Made by a program: the position numbers and the translations under genes. From contig OU744446.1 of NCBI GenBank assembly GCA_916610825.1, positions 30,890,445-30,954,444 of the forward strand: 64,000 nt of DNA, in the 5' to 3' direction. Source of the DNA: Haliclystus octoradiatus (taxonomy: Eukaryota; Cnidaria; Staurozoa; Stauromedusae; Haliclystidae). This document shows positions 12,701-48,900 of this stretch, piece after piece. Numbering within the stretch: the first letter of the stretch is position 1; each line of letters begins with the position of its first letter. The notes beneath the pieces are model-generated. The model saw only the letters and a list, made by a program, of their open reading frames with translations. It did no database searches and was not told where the DNA came from.

Positions 12701-15101
12701 GCACCTTACAACCTGAAAGCTATTGAACAGGACCCAATCCAGTAGCCTATTCACTAAATTTTCGGTATTTTTCAGATTTTCAAAATTCATAGTGTCCTAG
12801 GACTCGTTTAGATGTAACGGCAGCTATAGTTTGATACGGTATGATGTGGTATGTTTTCTTGGCTGATTGGTGACATTTTTCATGTGATTTAAGGTCATGT
12901 CCAAGAAGCTATCATGAGGCTAACAGCAGCTTGTGAAAAATTCTCACAGAGAATTGATGGAGTTGATATAAATAAGTAAGTGGATTCAATTCTCTTTATT
13001 TAATTTTAATATCATTATACTGACTTCTGTCAAAATCTATTTTGTACACATAAATTTGCTTACCAGCCTATATTTATGGAAAGGCCAGATTAGCATTAAC
13101 TAGACTTAAATTGAGTACATATAATTATTATTATTATTATTATTATTACATATAATTCATCCATACTGCCATTTCAAGTTAAAGGACATAAAATATGATC
13201 TAAAAATTTATACTAAATGTAAAAAATAATTCTATCATTTAAACAGATTTTAAAAATCCAGAGATTTAATGGGATCTGCCTGTTTATTTAACATGTACAC
13301 TAAACAAGCCTTACATTTCCTAAGAAGTTTAATCCAATTTCTTGTGACTTAATTGATTTTCAAATTGTGCTCATTCAAATGCATGCCAATTGCTGAATAT
13401 CTATGGTTGTCTGTTTGTTTCTGTATAGGTAATGTGATGTAAAACTTCCATGATCTGATGTGATGTAGACGGTGTCGCCCTACTGAAGGCACCCGTACCA
13501 CTCTTCTATTTCTAGATGAGTGGCTATTTTCGCTGAGAGCAATGATTTTAAACGCTCTTTGTTGATCTCAGCCGCGACACTGCAGATCAATGTCAACAGA
13601 TTTCATGGCAGATACGTCTTGATTGTCAATGCGCAACGATGCGCCGCAGCTAATCAAAATGCAATTCGCTCTGGACCATTCCATCCACCATCCTCAGATG
13701 GTACTCATTTGATGTTTCAGATAAAGTCAAGGCTGAGTTGCCCTTAGGGGGATTTGAACCACGGACGATCAAATATGATCCGACCTGAAGTTCGGTTGCT
13801 CTGCCATCTGAGCTAATCCTCCTTCAATCCATGATCTGCATCGCACATACCACATTTAAAATAGTAGACAACACAATGCTGAATGACAAGTAGACAGCAC
13901 AATGCTAAATAACTTCACTCAACTTCCTACTGATCTCCCGCTGTGGAATTTGTGAACTATTAAATTGTAACATTTCATGCACATTTAACAGTTCACAAAT
14001 TCATGTGCCTTATAACTCATTGCGCAGCTTCTATGAATAGTTTAGAAAGCAGTCACCTACCCAGAACCTGAATACCTTTACTGTGATAGGAAATAGCTAA
14101 AATTGCTGATTTTTGCACCATTTGGCTATTCCAGGTTTTTTTCACTTTATTTATCATTTTACCACAAACCACAAACCGTTTTTCATGGGTGTGGTTAATT
14201 GGTTAGTTTTTTGGAGCATATGTGAGTTAATGGCCAAATGCCCTTCTCAGACACCAGTCAACAGTGCCTCTACCAGGGATTGAACCCAAGACCTTACGGG
14301 CCGAACTTGAGGTCCAATGCCCTACCCACTACACTATGGTCTAACGAGATAGCTTTCAATTAATGTTGGCCCACAATTTTTGTTTCATTTTATGCAGTTT
14401 GCTTGAACTAAGGATGATCAATGATCAATTAATCCAGTTTGAAAGAAGTTTTATTATTCCTAATGGTTTACCTAGACGCCCAACTATCAAGTAAGTCTAA
14501 CTATATAATTTTCAATTTGCTTCTCCATAACTTATTAATTTCAAATACTTACATACCTGTTGTCATGGTATTGGCCAGCTATAATGACATTTCTATTATT
14601 GATGTTATATGCGTTTTACAATCAATATGTACCTATCTATAATTGTTCAATTACACATGAATGTAACCTTTAATTTATATTTAATAAAACTATAGATGTA
14701 TTGAAATTGGCTGATGATCGCTCCGGCGTGAAACTTGAAGTAGCAAATATGACTGTCTGATTCTCTGACTATTACTATTATTATTACATATATTGAAAGT
14801 GATCTCTCTATAAACTATGATATAATCAAAAATAATATATTTAATCAGTAACTTATTTAATTAGTGGAATCATTTCCAGTCAGGAAGTACTGTGATATCA
14901 CTGTTTAATTTTCTTTTTATTCTCAGGCATACTGTATTTGCACCACCAACCCATAGCATTTCTGGATTAAGAATTTATCCTGGTATAATTGACAGCTTAT
15001 ACAATATAAATGAAACTAGTAATTGGAATGAAACTAAAGAACAATTAACATACATTATGTTGTTTATTGATGCTGCTACAAAGATGATCACTGCATTATA
15101 A
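741..15101 (+). CDS. FOLH1: Glutamate carboxypeptidase II / NAALADase (PSMA-type, M28B), 5'-partial, 16 exons
   Basis: Zinc exopeptidase expected to cleave C-terminal glutamate from peptides or folates at the cell surface. Exons: 741-1026, 2966-3091, 5099-5282, 7430-7532, 8104-8199, 8618-8703, 8891-9010, 9644-9726, 9861-9924, 10009-10076, 10728-10813, 11508-11601, 12167-12428, 12894-12975, 14398-14490, 14927-15101. Phases agree throughout and 668 codons are visible. Counting from the first full codon, the metal and catalytic residues are H302, D312, E349-E350, D378 and H478. Their spacing equals that of human PSMA (377, 387, 424/425, 453, 553). The protease-associated domain (exons 2-3) and the C-terminal helical dimerisation domain are present. 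The cytosolic tail and membrane anchor, about 75 residues, must lie upstream of the window. Invertebrate genes often precede the FOLH1/NAALAD2 split, so the symbol names the family. AATAAA follows the stop at 15171. Confidence 0.93.
1455..1545. repeat. GTTCATGAAC foldback family copy
   Basis: Degraded copy of the palindromic family described at 34546. It starts near CCCTACAAAAAA, carries GTTCATGAACTGTTCATGA in the middle and ends near TTTAACAGGGG. It lies in a FOLH1 intron. Confidence 0.5.
2570..2650 (-). repeat. tRNA-like (SINE-head-like) sequence
   Basis: Read on the minus strand it has an A-box-like GTTGGTAATGCTAAGTGTTG and a B-box-like AGGTTCGACACCC at tRNA-like spacing. It does not fold convincingly as a tRNA, so it is more likely a relic of a tRNA-derived SINE. 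It lies in FOLH1 intron 1. Confidence 0.35.
3154..4050. mobile_element. Non-autonomous hAT-like element with 8-bp target duplication
   Basis: Begins CAGGGATG and ends CATCCCTG, and is flanked by the direct repeat ATTAAGGT at 3146-3153 and 4051-4058. The 8-bp duplication and CAGGG-type ends fit the hAT superfamily. The end regions are rich in GTAACTAGTTAC and AAGTAACG motifs that can fold back. No transposase frame was seen. The element occupies FOLH1 intron 2. An internal stretch (about 3440-3780) recurs at 30580-30970. Confidence 0.85.
4518..4706. mobile_element. TA-flanked MITE, CAGTGTAACCCG family
   Basis: The terminal inverted repeats CAGTGTAACCCG and CGGGTTACACTG are flanked by TA on both sides. 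This 189-bp element has no coding capacity. The TA duplication suggests a Tc1/mariner-type source. Relatives lie at 35012-35180 and about 40393-40575. Confidence 0.75.
4785..4955. repeat. Degraded copy of the CAGGGTCCGACAAAA hAT MITE family
   Basis: Starts with CAGTGTCCGACAAAA, has the family core GATCCTGGGATCCTAGATCC and ends near ACACCCTG. No convincing 8-bp duplication remains. See 59818-59998 for the best copy. Confidence 0.55.
5340..5535. repeat. Fragment of the CACTATGAAT / TACTGAAA family
   Basis: Repeated phrases such as ACTGAAAACATACTGAAA and GTATTGAGTA match the fuller copies at 12537-12795, 23807-24094 and 48688-48927. Termini are not clear here. It lies in FOLH1 intron 3. Confidence 0.45.
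5621..5997. mobile_element. hAT-type non-autonomous element, CAGGG...CCCTG, 8-bp TSD
   Basis: Starts CAGGGTTTGATAAAAGT and ends ACTTTTATCGGACCCTG. It is flanked by TCTCCTAA at 5613-5620 and 5998-6005. It is longer (377 bp) than its relatives at 29732, 37711 and 59818, which suggests an internal insertion or a longer subfamily. No coding frame was found. Confidence 0.85.
7015..7085 (+). repeat. tRNA-like SINE head with TTTGATTT-rich tail
   Basis: An A-box-like TGGTCTAGTGG at 7021 and a B box GGTTCAATCCC at 7064-7074 are spaced as in a tRNA. Low-complexity T/GATTT-rich sequence follows to about 7360. It probably derives from a tRNA-headed SINE. The acceptor arms do not pair, so it is not called as a tRNA gene. 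Confidence 0.45.
7100..7370. repeat. Low-complexity TTTGATTT/TTTTATTTTA tract
   Basis: The stretch is almost entirely T-rich with repeated TTTGAT and TTTTA words. It ends just upstream of the acceptor at 7428-7429 for FOLH1 exon 4, so it may contribute to the pyrimidine-rich intron end. Confidence 0.6.
7875..7998. repeat. GTTCATGAAC foldback family copy
   Basis: Begins CCCCTGCAAAAACAGTTCAG and contains several GTTCATGAAC palindromes around a GTTAAATGGCCCC-like centre. It lies in FOLH1 intron 4. Confidence 0.7.
10887..11050. mobile_element. TA-flanked MITE, CAGTGAAACC...GGTTTTACTG family
   Basis: The inverted ends CAGTGAAACC and GGTTTTACTG are flanked by TA at 10885-10886 and 11051-11052. 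The interior has TATAG and GTGGCC words shared with copies at 28196, 28661, 30268, 39523 and 54028. The length is 164 bp with no coding capacity. It is mariner-like by its TA duplication. It lies in FOLH1 intron 11. Confidence 0.75.
11857..11935 (-). repeat. Degenerate tRNA-like sequence
   Basis: The minus strand reads AGTAATTCAGTGGTAGAGTG (A-box-like) and later GGTCCGAGTCATC (B-box-like). It is probably a decayed tRNA-derived SINE head in FOLH1 intron 12. Confidence 0.3.
12537..12795. repeat. MITE-like element, CACTATGAAT...ATTCATAGTG
   Basis: The ends CACTATGAATTTT and AAAATTCATAGTG are perfect inverted repeats of 13 bases. The interior is full of TACTGAAA-type words. The length is 259 bp with no coding potential. 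Relatives lie at 23807-24094 and 48688-48927. It lies in FOLH1 intron 13. Confidence 0.7.
13440..13825 (-). mobile_element. tRNA-derived SINE-like element
   Basis: On the minus strand the head starts near 13823 (GGAGGATTAGCTCAGATGG). It has an A box TAGCTCAGATGG (13804-13815), a long variable-arm-like hairpin and a B box GGTTCAAATCC (13750-13760). About 300 bp of unrelated body follow, ending near 13440 with TACATCACATCA. Acceptor ends do not pair and the anticodon arm is imperfect, so it is a tRNA-derived retroposon rather than a functional tRNA. It lies in FOLH1 intron 14. Confidence 0.6.
14150..14345 (-). repeat. Second tRNA-like SINE-type sequence
   Basis: The minus strand shows TAGTGTAGTGGGTAGGGCA (A box) and GGGTTCAATCCC (B box, 14276-14287) with an anticodon-arm-like hairpin between. 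The head differs from the element at 13440-13825 and its body runs to about 14150. It could be a tRNA pseudogene, but the acceptor stem is not conserved. Confidence 0.45.
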
Positions 15102-16369
15102 TCAGCAAAATATTACCAATACAGTAGACTGTTAATCAAAACCTGTATGAATACGTTCCATGAACTTTGCAATAAATATCAAAGAGGAATAACATTGTGG
15201 TTGTATAACATTTCATTTTTTTAAAGAAATTTGTTGAACATTCTTTGATTTTGTGCAAGTTATTGAGCTTCTAGATTGCTATCATCATCATCATCGTCAT
15301 CATCATCATCATCATCTAGATTGCTATTTTGATATAATTACAACAAACGCGTAGCTCATAAAGAATTTGGGTCAACTTTTTTCAACTATAAAATTAAATA
15401 ACGTGTTGGTCCTAGTTGATGTTAAATTGCTATAATTAACCACTGTTGTCAATTATAATTGCACCCTTTGCCCTCCTTGGACAACACTGGGAAATCCAGA
15501 AAATAACCGTTTGAGCAACATTTGGGATTTAAACAGTCATCTAAACCAATGCAGGCAAAATCTTTAAGAGTGTGTGTGTGATGCTCTCAACCATTTCACA
15601 TGTAATGGTATATTTTAGTTAATTATTAGTCAAACTTGCTCAGCACCCCCTATGAAAAGTAGGAGATTAAGTGAGGTAGAAATATGAAAGTTTGTATGGA
15701 GAATGAACATTCAATAGTTTGGCTGGAAAATTTATAGATAATAGAAATTGATGCCAGTTTTAATTATCTGGGATGTCAGGTAGGACATTGAAAAATGGGA
15801 ATTTCAAGCGAGTTCGACAGTATCACTAGACTCACTAGAATTACTGTTTTCACCTTAGAAATCAAATTTCACTTGACTTTGGATTTTGAGTATGAATGAA
15901 AGTAGAATGTGTTGTTCTTTGCATGTCTCTGTTATTTGTCAGAAAAATTTAGTTCTTACATATCGTGCAACTTTCTCCACAGACAATATCGCTATATTTC
16001 AACAAAAATTTCCAGAAGAGTGTCATGTTTCCACATTTCTTGTCAAACATCACCTCTTCGTTTTGGTTTTTTGCAAAAGTTAATTTTGTTTACAAATGCT
16101 AGGCAACGAGATTGTTTATAATATGCCTGGTCTCACTTTCATGCAATTTGCAGTTTGAGACTCATCAGATTTTGACACGTGTTTTATCTGTTTTTCGTAA
16201 AGATTTCAAACGAGCTTTCGGAGCTTGCGGATTTCTCAGCAAGTATTCTTGTTTTCGTTATTTATTAAAATCAAGAGATATGGAGATAATTAGTCAAAGA
16301 TAGCCAGTGGAATTTTTTTATAGAAATTGTGAAGAGCCTACTTGAGCTTACTTTAACGAATCAATAAAG
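15102..16369. other. Intergenic region FOLH1 - DNAJC10
   Basis: It holds the FOLH1 3' end (AATAAA at 15171-15176), an ATC/ATG-type microsatellite at about 15282-15316, and the likely DNAJC10 promoter. A CACGTG hexamer within GACACGTG lies at 16176-16181, about 190 bp before the DNAJC10 start codon. Short open frames here (60-70 codons) look random. No further gene is recognised. Confidence 0.6.
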
Positions 16370-41965
<25,596 letters not shown>

Positions 41966-44900
41966 TAATAATGCTAAAAATTAACCACATTCCATAGCGC
42001 CCCTTCTATAGCGAGTGGGTGGAGGTAGCGGCCTATTGGAGTATAGGTCCCTCAATTGTATTTGTTATAACATAACTTTAAATTTTATTAGGCTGTATCA
42101 TTGAAATGCTGCGCACAGTCTGATAAATAAAGTTGAATGTAAACTGATCGTTATAGATCGGCAAAGAATCTATAGGAATTACTTTATGTCGGACAACGCA
42201 TTCAAGGCAACGGTTCCTACGATTTACTTGACCCCTGGTTGGATTACAGTACATTTTCCCAAAAAATTTTTGCCGGTTAAATAATACAATTCTTTATACG
42301 AACGCAGAGGATAAACAAGTGAAACCATGGTAAAGTTCTATCTAGAATTTTCTTATAGCATCATTTCTAAGTATCGCGTGTAATTTTCTGCCTTGAGTGT
42401 ATCGATTGAAGGGTTTTCATGGACTATTGTTTATTTTATTTGTTTATGAATCCGTTACAAGAGACCCATTGTCTATACCGTATGTCTCTCTATCAAAGCT
42501 AACGCATACACCGTAGGCCCTATAGATGAGTCATTGCTATCAGCTGCACGAATGCTAGTATATGAGCAAACATTTTTTCTTGAAATGCATATACAGTAGC
42601 TCGTTGCTATGAGATTCGACCGTATTAAAGGCTTAATATGACCGGCGGTCTTTGCACTATGTCTTAGAACATGCCCTGATCAATTTACTACACTACTTGT
42701 GGCTTGAAGAATGGCATTCACTTTTCAACTTTGGAGCCCGCAAGGCACCATGGTTAATTTTATGCCTTTAATGTGTCATTTAAATGCTATCAGACAACAC
42801 GTTAAATCTTATTAAGTAGACGATGCGATTGGTTTGTGGATGGTGAAGTTGAATAAAATGATTATATATATATATATAGCATGATACCTGGTTTGGCTAG
42901 GGTGTTTATAACCGCAATTATAGGCCGTCTTTCAACCTGACCTGTTTAACCAGCTATTGAGACACAAAGAGCTTACATACGGATGCTGTAGATAGGCTAG
43001 ATAGTCACCTTGTGCGCACTAAACATTGTATGCTGCTCTATCTGCTCCTACAAACCCGTCTCAAAGCTTTGTACATAAGATAAGCTGTGGGCATGTTCAT
43101 TGTCTGCAAAAAACGTCTGCACCAGTTTTTGAATTGTCGATTGTATTTTCTCGATTCATTTAAATGGCACAAATGGTATTTTGACTCTGTTTGATTTGAC
43201 ACAACAACCATTCAACATATCTATTCTTTTAGCCTACACGTTTTATTGTTTTGCTGTCGTTGGCGTCTTAATAATGCCTTTGTGTCTCGTACTTATGTCT
43301 ACTCTTATGGCATTCTATCCGTATACTGTCTCTGATAATAAAGAGTGCAATAACATCGTGAAATATCCTATTGTACCGATGTTACAGTGTTGTCTTCAAT
43401 TTGATTGGTTGTAAACAAAGCAAATAATAGATTTTTATGATTTTCACTACAAATCTGATGTAAAACACTTTGAATTTGATGACTATTAATTATTAATAAA
43501 ATTTATTGTTCAGAGGTAATGAATATGTCCGTTATGGTCTGTTGGGCTATATGACTCTGGTATGACCATGTCATATGATTTTCAATGTCTACTTGATGTT
43601 ATAAATAAATTTCACCTCTTTGTTCTAAATTGACCCTTGTGTGTCCTAAATTCTAATTGTCGACTAATGAGCTAACCTTAGCTGATCTAGCTTCCTCCTT
43701 TCTCAATAGCTGTTTTTATCGGATCACAAATCAGCTGCAATACCCGCTTGATTGCTGCATATAAGTGTTGCATGTAGCGAGTCATCGATCTTCCTAGATT
43801 GTACCAGTAATGAATTGTTCTTCTGCAGTCTTATAAAAGCTTGACATTTCAGACGATTGCAGAGATAAATAATTTTATAGATGAATGCAATAAGGCTGAA
43901 AGCAGATCAAATCTGAACATATATCGGCGAGGTACCGGCAACACACTTACTTTAGATAAACTACTCTGATAAGAGGTTACGCGCTATAGGGATTTTAATA
44001 AGATGATGTTATGATGGCAATTTATCCTGTTATCGCGTGTTCGAAATGTTTGGATACATGCTCATTGTAACTGTCGCCTATCAATTATGATCCAATCTCA
44101 AATAATAAATTTCAAACTCTGTAGAGTCCTAAACTGATACTTTAGAAGAAGTTCGTTATGATGAGCTCTCGCAAAGCGGCTCGCAAAGCTACTGGGACCC
44201 AATTATCAGGTGCCAGGAAACGATATGCACATCTGGGCCCGATAGACGTAGTCACCGTCAAAAGTTGCTTGAGTTTGGATAAAGGGGGACGGTAAAAACA
44301 ATTGTAGATTACTCTGTCTAGTCGTAGAGTGAATCCATCATAATGTATGACAAAGTCATAGGAAATCAATTCATTGTCTGATTGTATCTCTTTTGTGGTT
44401 TCTAGGACCATCGCCCAAGGGATGAATTTTAAACTCAATTGACTATGGTTGAAGTCAGGAGAAGTCTTTCTTCTTCGGAGTTTGTAGAGCTCGCTTGACA
44501 AGCTGGGAAGATTTAGTATTTATGAATTTGTAAAGAACACTATATATTATGCAATTTCCGACAATTGAATTATCTTATTAATAATTTGCAGTACAGTATT
44601 TGTGACCGTCACAGTTTATTTTAATTTATTAATATTAATATATTGAGTATCTTTTAGTGCTGTATCAAAATACGCAATTTCCCATAATGCACTTGTATAT
44701 TAAAGTAAAGTTACTCTCTTTTATGATCCAAAAAAGGAGCGAATTGAAAATGATAACTCCATTTCATTTGTTGTAATCATTGGGCAACTGATGAAAGAAC
44801 GGTAATTATATAATGACAAATTTTCCAGAATTTCTCAGAATAGTAATCCGATTTTGAATCAATTTTTGAAACCGGCGTTTAACTCTTTGTATTTTCTATT

Positions 44901-45971
44901 CTGTGACGTAAATGATTCCGCTTTCATATAATTATGATGAATTTAGGGATTTCTTGAAATGTTGATCCAGTGGTGCTCAGGGTATGGAAAATTGAAATTT
45001 AATTATTTTATTTGCTGTTTTTATGGAAAGCACCAACATTTAATTTTGACCATGTTTGTTGTTTTCGTTATTTCTGTGCCATTACCACCTTTTCTGATGC
45101 AAATGTTTTTTGGAGGACAGCTTGTCATCCATTCGTTCAGGTCTAGTCATCATGTCCGCCCCTTTGTGACGAAAATCAATTAGCCCTATCCTTCTGATTA
45201 CCAAACTGTTTAATTAGTTCATAACAAACAAGTCAGTTGTCGATTTGACCGTTTAAAGAGAACTTTTTGAATTTTGACTAACTAGCTGCTTCGTAAGATA
45301 TCGTCTGAGATAAGTAGTCTAAATATAGTAGAAAAGCTGATTGGAAGATATTACGTAGAATGTACGATGCGTGACTATTTCGTCACGCTAATGAAGTTGC
45401 TACGTAAGTTCGTCAAAATACAACGCATCATTGATAAAACAAACAAAATATAAAAAAATATCATGAAGATATGTTTCATAATCGTTTTTAATTTGCTTGC
45501 AGCAACTGCTTTGCTCTGGTTCTCTGATTTTACAGATATTTTGAACTTATTTTTTGTCGTAGTTATTTTGGAGGTGTTTGAAAACGCAAAACGTAATTAC
45601 CTGTTGACAAGTTCAAAATGTGTGATGTGTTATTAATAATGTTAAGAGGAGTTGTGCTGTGAACTCATTAGCGAATCCAGGTATTGTCTCCGTTGGAGCC
45701 ACAGCAATTATAAAATTAGCCAATCATACTTTATGAAGTAAGTCATGTGGTTAGATTCAATGTTCTGATTGGTTTAGACGCGAATCACCTTTTGTTGTTT
45801 TCAATCGCCACAAACGTAACATGGACTATTGGCCTTCCGTTCACTAGACACCATTCGTCAGTTTTCACAAACGTTCATGATTTTATCACTGATGGTCATA
45901 AATTCAATTTGTTTTATTGATACTATACTCTTTTCACAAATCAACTGCTGCTATTCTGTTAGCAAAATAGA
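41966..45971. other. Intergenic / possible terminal intron between DNAJC10 and ACVR1
   Basis: If DNAJC10 ends at 41965, its polyadenylation signal may be AATAAA at 42126. A strong acceptor-like site at 42091-42092 opens a 12-codon frame ending in SDK. A TA repeat lies at about 42863-42879. No exon ending in KDEL or HDEL was found. One unexplained minus-strand frame of 119 codons is listed separately. The rest shows no gene or repeat that I recognise, and the last part should hold the ACVR1 promoter. Confidence 0.5.
44142..44501 (-). CDS. Unrecognised open reading frame, 119 codons
   Basis: This is the only sizeable frame in the DNAJC10-ACVR1 gap. The protein begins MSSELYKLRRRKTSP and is basic at the N-terminus, with no signal peptide, membrane segment or motif I know. 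No splice partners were assigned. A length of 119 codons is more than expected in DNA this AT-rich, but the local base composition is also less AT-rich, so chance is possible. It could be a relic of a mobile element or a real small gene. Confidence 0.2.
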   Translation of the reverse strand: MSSELYKLRRRKTSPDFNHSQLSLKFIPWAMVLETTKEIQSDNELISYDFVIHYDGFTLRLDRVIYNCFYRPPLSKLKQLLTVTTSIGPRCAYRFLAPDNWVPVALRAALRELIITNFF

Positions 45972-48900
45972 ATGATTCGTTTTATATTATATTTATGGTT
46001 GTTTTTATGCTCAGTCACTTGGACAGAATATTTTGGTAAGTGCGCATAAAATGTTATTGACACAAGCCGGCCATCTCCAGGCAAATTGTAATTATTTCCA
46101 ATAATAACAAATGTTGAAATTTCATACCGTATTCACACAATTAGATTTCGAAAGTTGTGATAGTAGAGATTTAGAACGATTGTTTTACTTGGTATTTATT
46201 TTAATCTAACGAGTTTGTTTCGCTTTCATGGTACGTGAACCGATTGTGTGACTGATATATTGTGCATCCTTCGTTATGTTGAAGCGCATTGTGTCCTTTC
46301 CTAATTGCTAGTATCAGAACATTGCCCTCGGAAAGATCGGCTCTTCTAGAAAAATCAAACTTCGAGATTTTGTACTTGCTCTAGAATGCACTTGGCTACA
46401 TGCAACTATTTTATAGCTGGTTATGAATCAAATTTAGTAGCGCCATGCTTGCTCCCTGTAAGAGCATTTGACTGAGTTATACCCGTTCTCTTTCCCGATT
46501 TCAAGATTGGAGTATTCTTGATAAAATAACTACGTGATCAGTTAATTTTGAATAATGGCCGTGTATTGAGTTGTTGCTCGTTTCCGAGCCGGTTGAGCTT
46601 CGGAATTGAAATGGAACTTCAATGCTCACGTTTTACTTCACGGCAAAATAGCTGTGGTTTTCGTTTTGTGTGTGTACCTGTTTTTTGACTTGAGTTTTTC
46701 TTCAAACATTGCCCGCCTATTTGCTGATAGATGAATTAATGTTTACTATCAACTTTTCAGTTGCTAGATAGGGTTATTTCCTGCCTGACTAGTTCAACGA
46801 TAGTCCTTGAAGAACATTTACTTTTATTTTGTCCTCCTGTCGCAGTTATAAGTTGTCATTTGTTTCGACTTGTCAAAAATGCAAATCCTGATAAATATTT
46901 TTCAATGGAAGCGTAATTCATGACTAGTAGCTAGGTAAAGTTTACTTTCACACTTGAAATACTTGAAAACATGTAAAAAGATTCACAAGTTTAGTTTTTT
47001 TCACACTGTATTGTAAAGAAATTGTTTTCAATCGTACCATCTTGAAAGAGAATTAATTTCAAGAAATGCTAAATATATAACATTTCATCATTTAATCAAT
47101 CCATTCTGTTATTTTATGTATTTTTTGAAAAACGAAATATTATTATTAACTAATATATTTTAATTGTTTTAGTTTCATCTGCTGTCGTAAATGGCACACA
47201 GCCAAGTGTCACCAAAGATATCATTGATATTAAAGGCTTGATTGATGTTGATGGTATGGAAATTGTTGATGTAGATACTTTAGATGTTACTTCAACCCCT
47301 GCAACACCATTGAAAAAATTAACTTGTAAATGTACTCAGTGTGATCAAGAGAAAAACTGCACAACAACTCAAGGATGTTTTGTTGGTGTTCTTTACCAAA
47401 CCAAAACTGCCAGACCTATCAAAATTATTCATGGTTGTTTTGAGGAAGATAAGGTAAATTTTTATTAATATTGACACATTCAAACATTGTCTGAATTATC
47501 TGATCTCAATTTATTGTGAGTTTTGGTTGAAACAAGCTATGTTATTTACGTGGTGCAGTTATTAATATTGGCTTTGGCATTTTCAAATATTGGACATATT
47601 TTCTCGTGACCATGTATATGGCGTCTACTGTCTCAATATTACTGGTGCCTTGATTCATCTGTAAATGAAACACTATCAATTCTTGCATCAATTGTCTAAC
47701 TGATTAGTAAATGAGACAGCTTGATTGTGGATTAATTAAACAATATAATTTATACATGTAAGGCAGGGAAAATTAATTCACTATTTGTCTCATAAACGTA
47801 CGCTCTCTCGCACCTTTGCTTTTTATAGATTATGATTTTGGAAATATATCATTTCACATAATTATGAAAAATGTTACACCTGCTGTGACTACTGCTTAGG
47901 GCATGTGACTTCTATGTCAACTGCAGAAAGTTGTAAACTCAATTTCATTTTTAAGCATTTTGTAGCCCCCTCCCATCAATGTATGATTCAAAACGATATG
48001 CATCCATTATCCTCCGAATTATTATGTGTTTGTTAAATTTCAAATCATTCTGACCTCTCACAAAAAAATTCATTTTAATAAGAAATTATTCAAATATTAA
48101 AATTAATTTTTTTCTTTTACTAAGTTGGATTGTAGTGACTGCAGTGTTTGAATGTTTTCCTTACCCTTTCTCTTTTGTTGCAGGAAACACAAATGTTATT
48201 TACATGTGGTTTTCATTTTGATACAAATAAAGATGCTTTACAAGTAATAGGTCAAGGTGGACCTAAGACTTCTGTTACACGTTGTTGTTACACAAATATG
48301 TGCAATGTACTGGTACCAACACTACCACCTCAAAATCATACTGATGGTAGGTTGAGTTTTTTTTATCCCATATACTTTTTTATTTATATCTAGATTAGAC
48401 CTGAGAATTATCCAAGTCGTGATGTATTTCAGACTATTCATTGTATCCAATGATTAATTACCTCCTGATTAATGGGATTACTCCTAAGATTCCTGAGACC
48501 TTTTGACTTTGATGGATTTCAGGCTATTTAATGAGATAACTATTTGTCAGTTGTGTATGGTAGCTACTACCTCAAAATGTTATTTCAGCATTTGCTCTAA
48601 TAAAATAAGTTGATAAATTTGTATATGTGGTATAAACAGTTAAGTCAATAATAGAATATCAAGACAGTGTGATCTTAGACGTCCTATCACTGCGGATTTT
48701 GGAATTCTGAAACATACTAAAAACTTACTGATTATGCTACTGAATTGGGCACTTTTTTTCAAGCTTTTAAAATTTTAAGGTGCATTTCAGTATTTTGCCA
48801 GTAGAACCAGAAGAATCTAGATAAAGGTGTCTGGTAAATTGTAGTATGATTTTAGTACCCAATCTCATTTTAGTATGTTATTAGTAGGTTTTCAGTAGCG

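Noticed and set aside
13520-13747. 75-codon plus-strand frame
   Set aside because: It lies entirely within the body of the SINE-like element on the other strand.
13740-13823. tRNA gene on the minus strand with a UCA-like anticodon (selenocysteine or suppressor)
   Set aside because: The acceptor ends do not pair, the anticodon stem has only four pairs with an eight-base loop, and it is fused to a SINE-like body.
42083-42132. Terminal DNAJC10 exon giving a protein end in SDK
   Set aside because: The acceptor and the following AATAAA are attractive, but the 12 codons resemble no ERdj5 C-terminus and lack a KDEL signal. RNA evidence would be needed.
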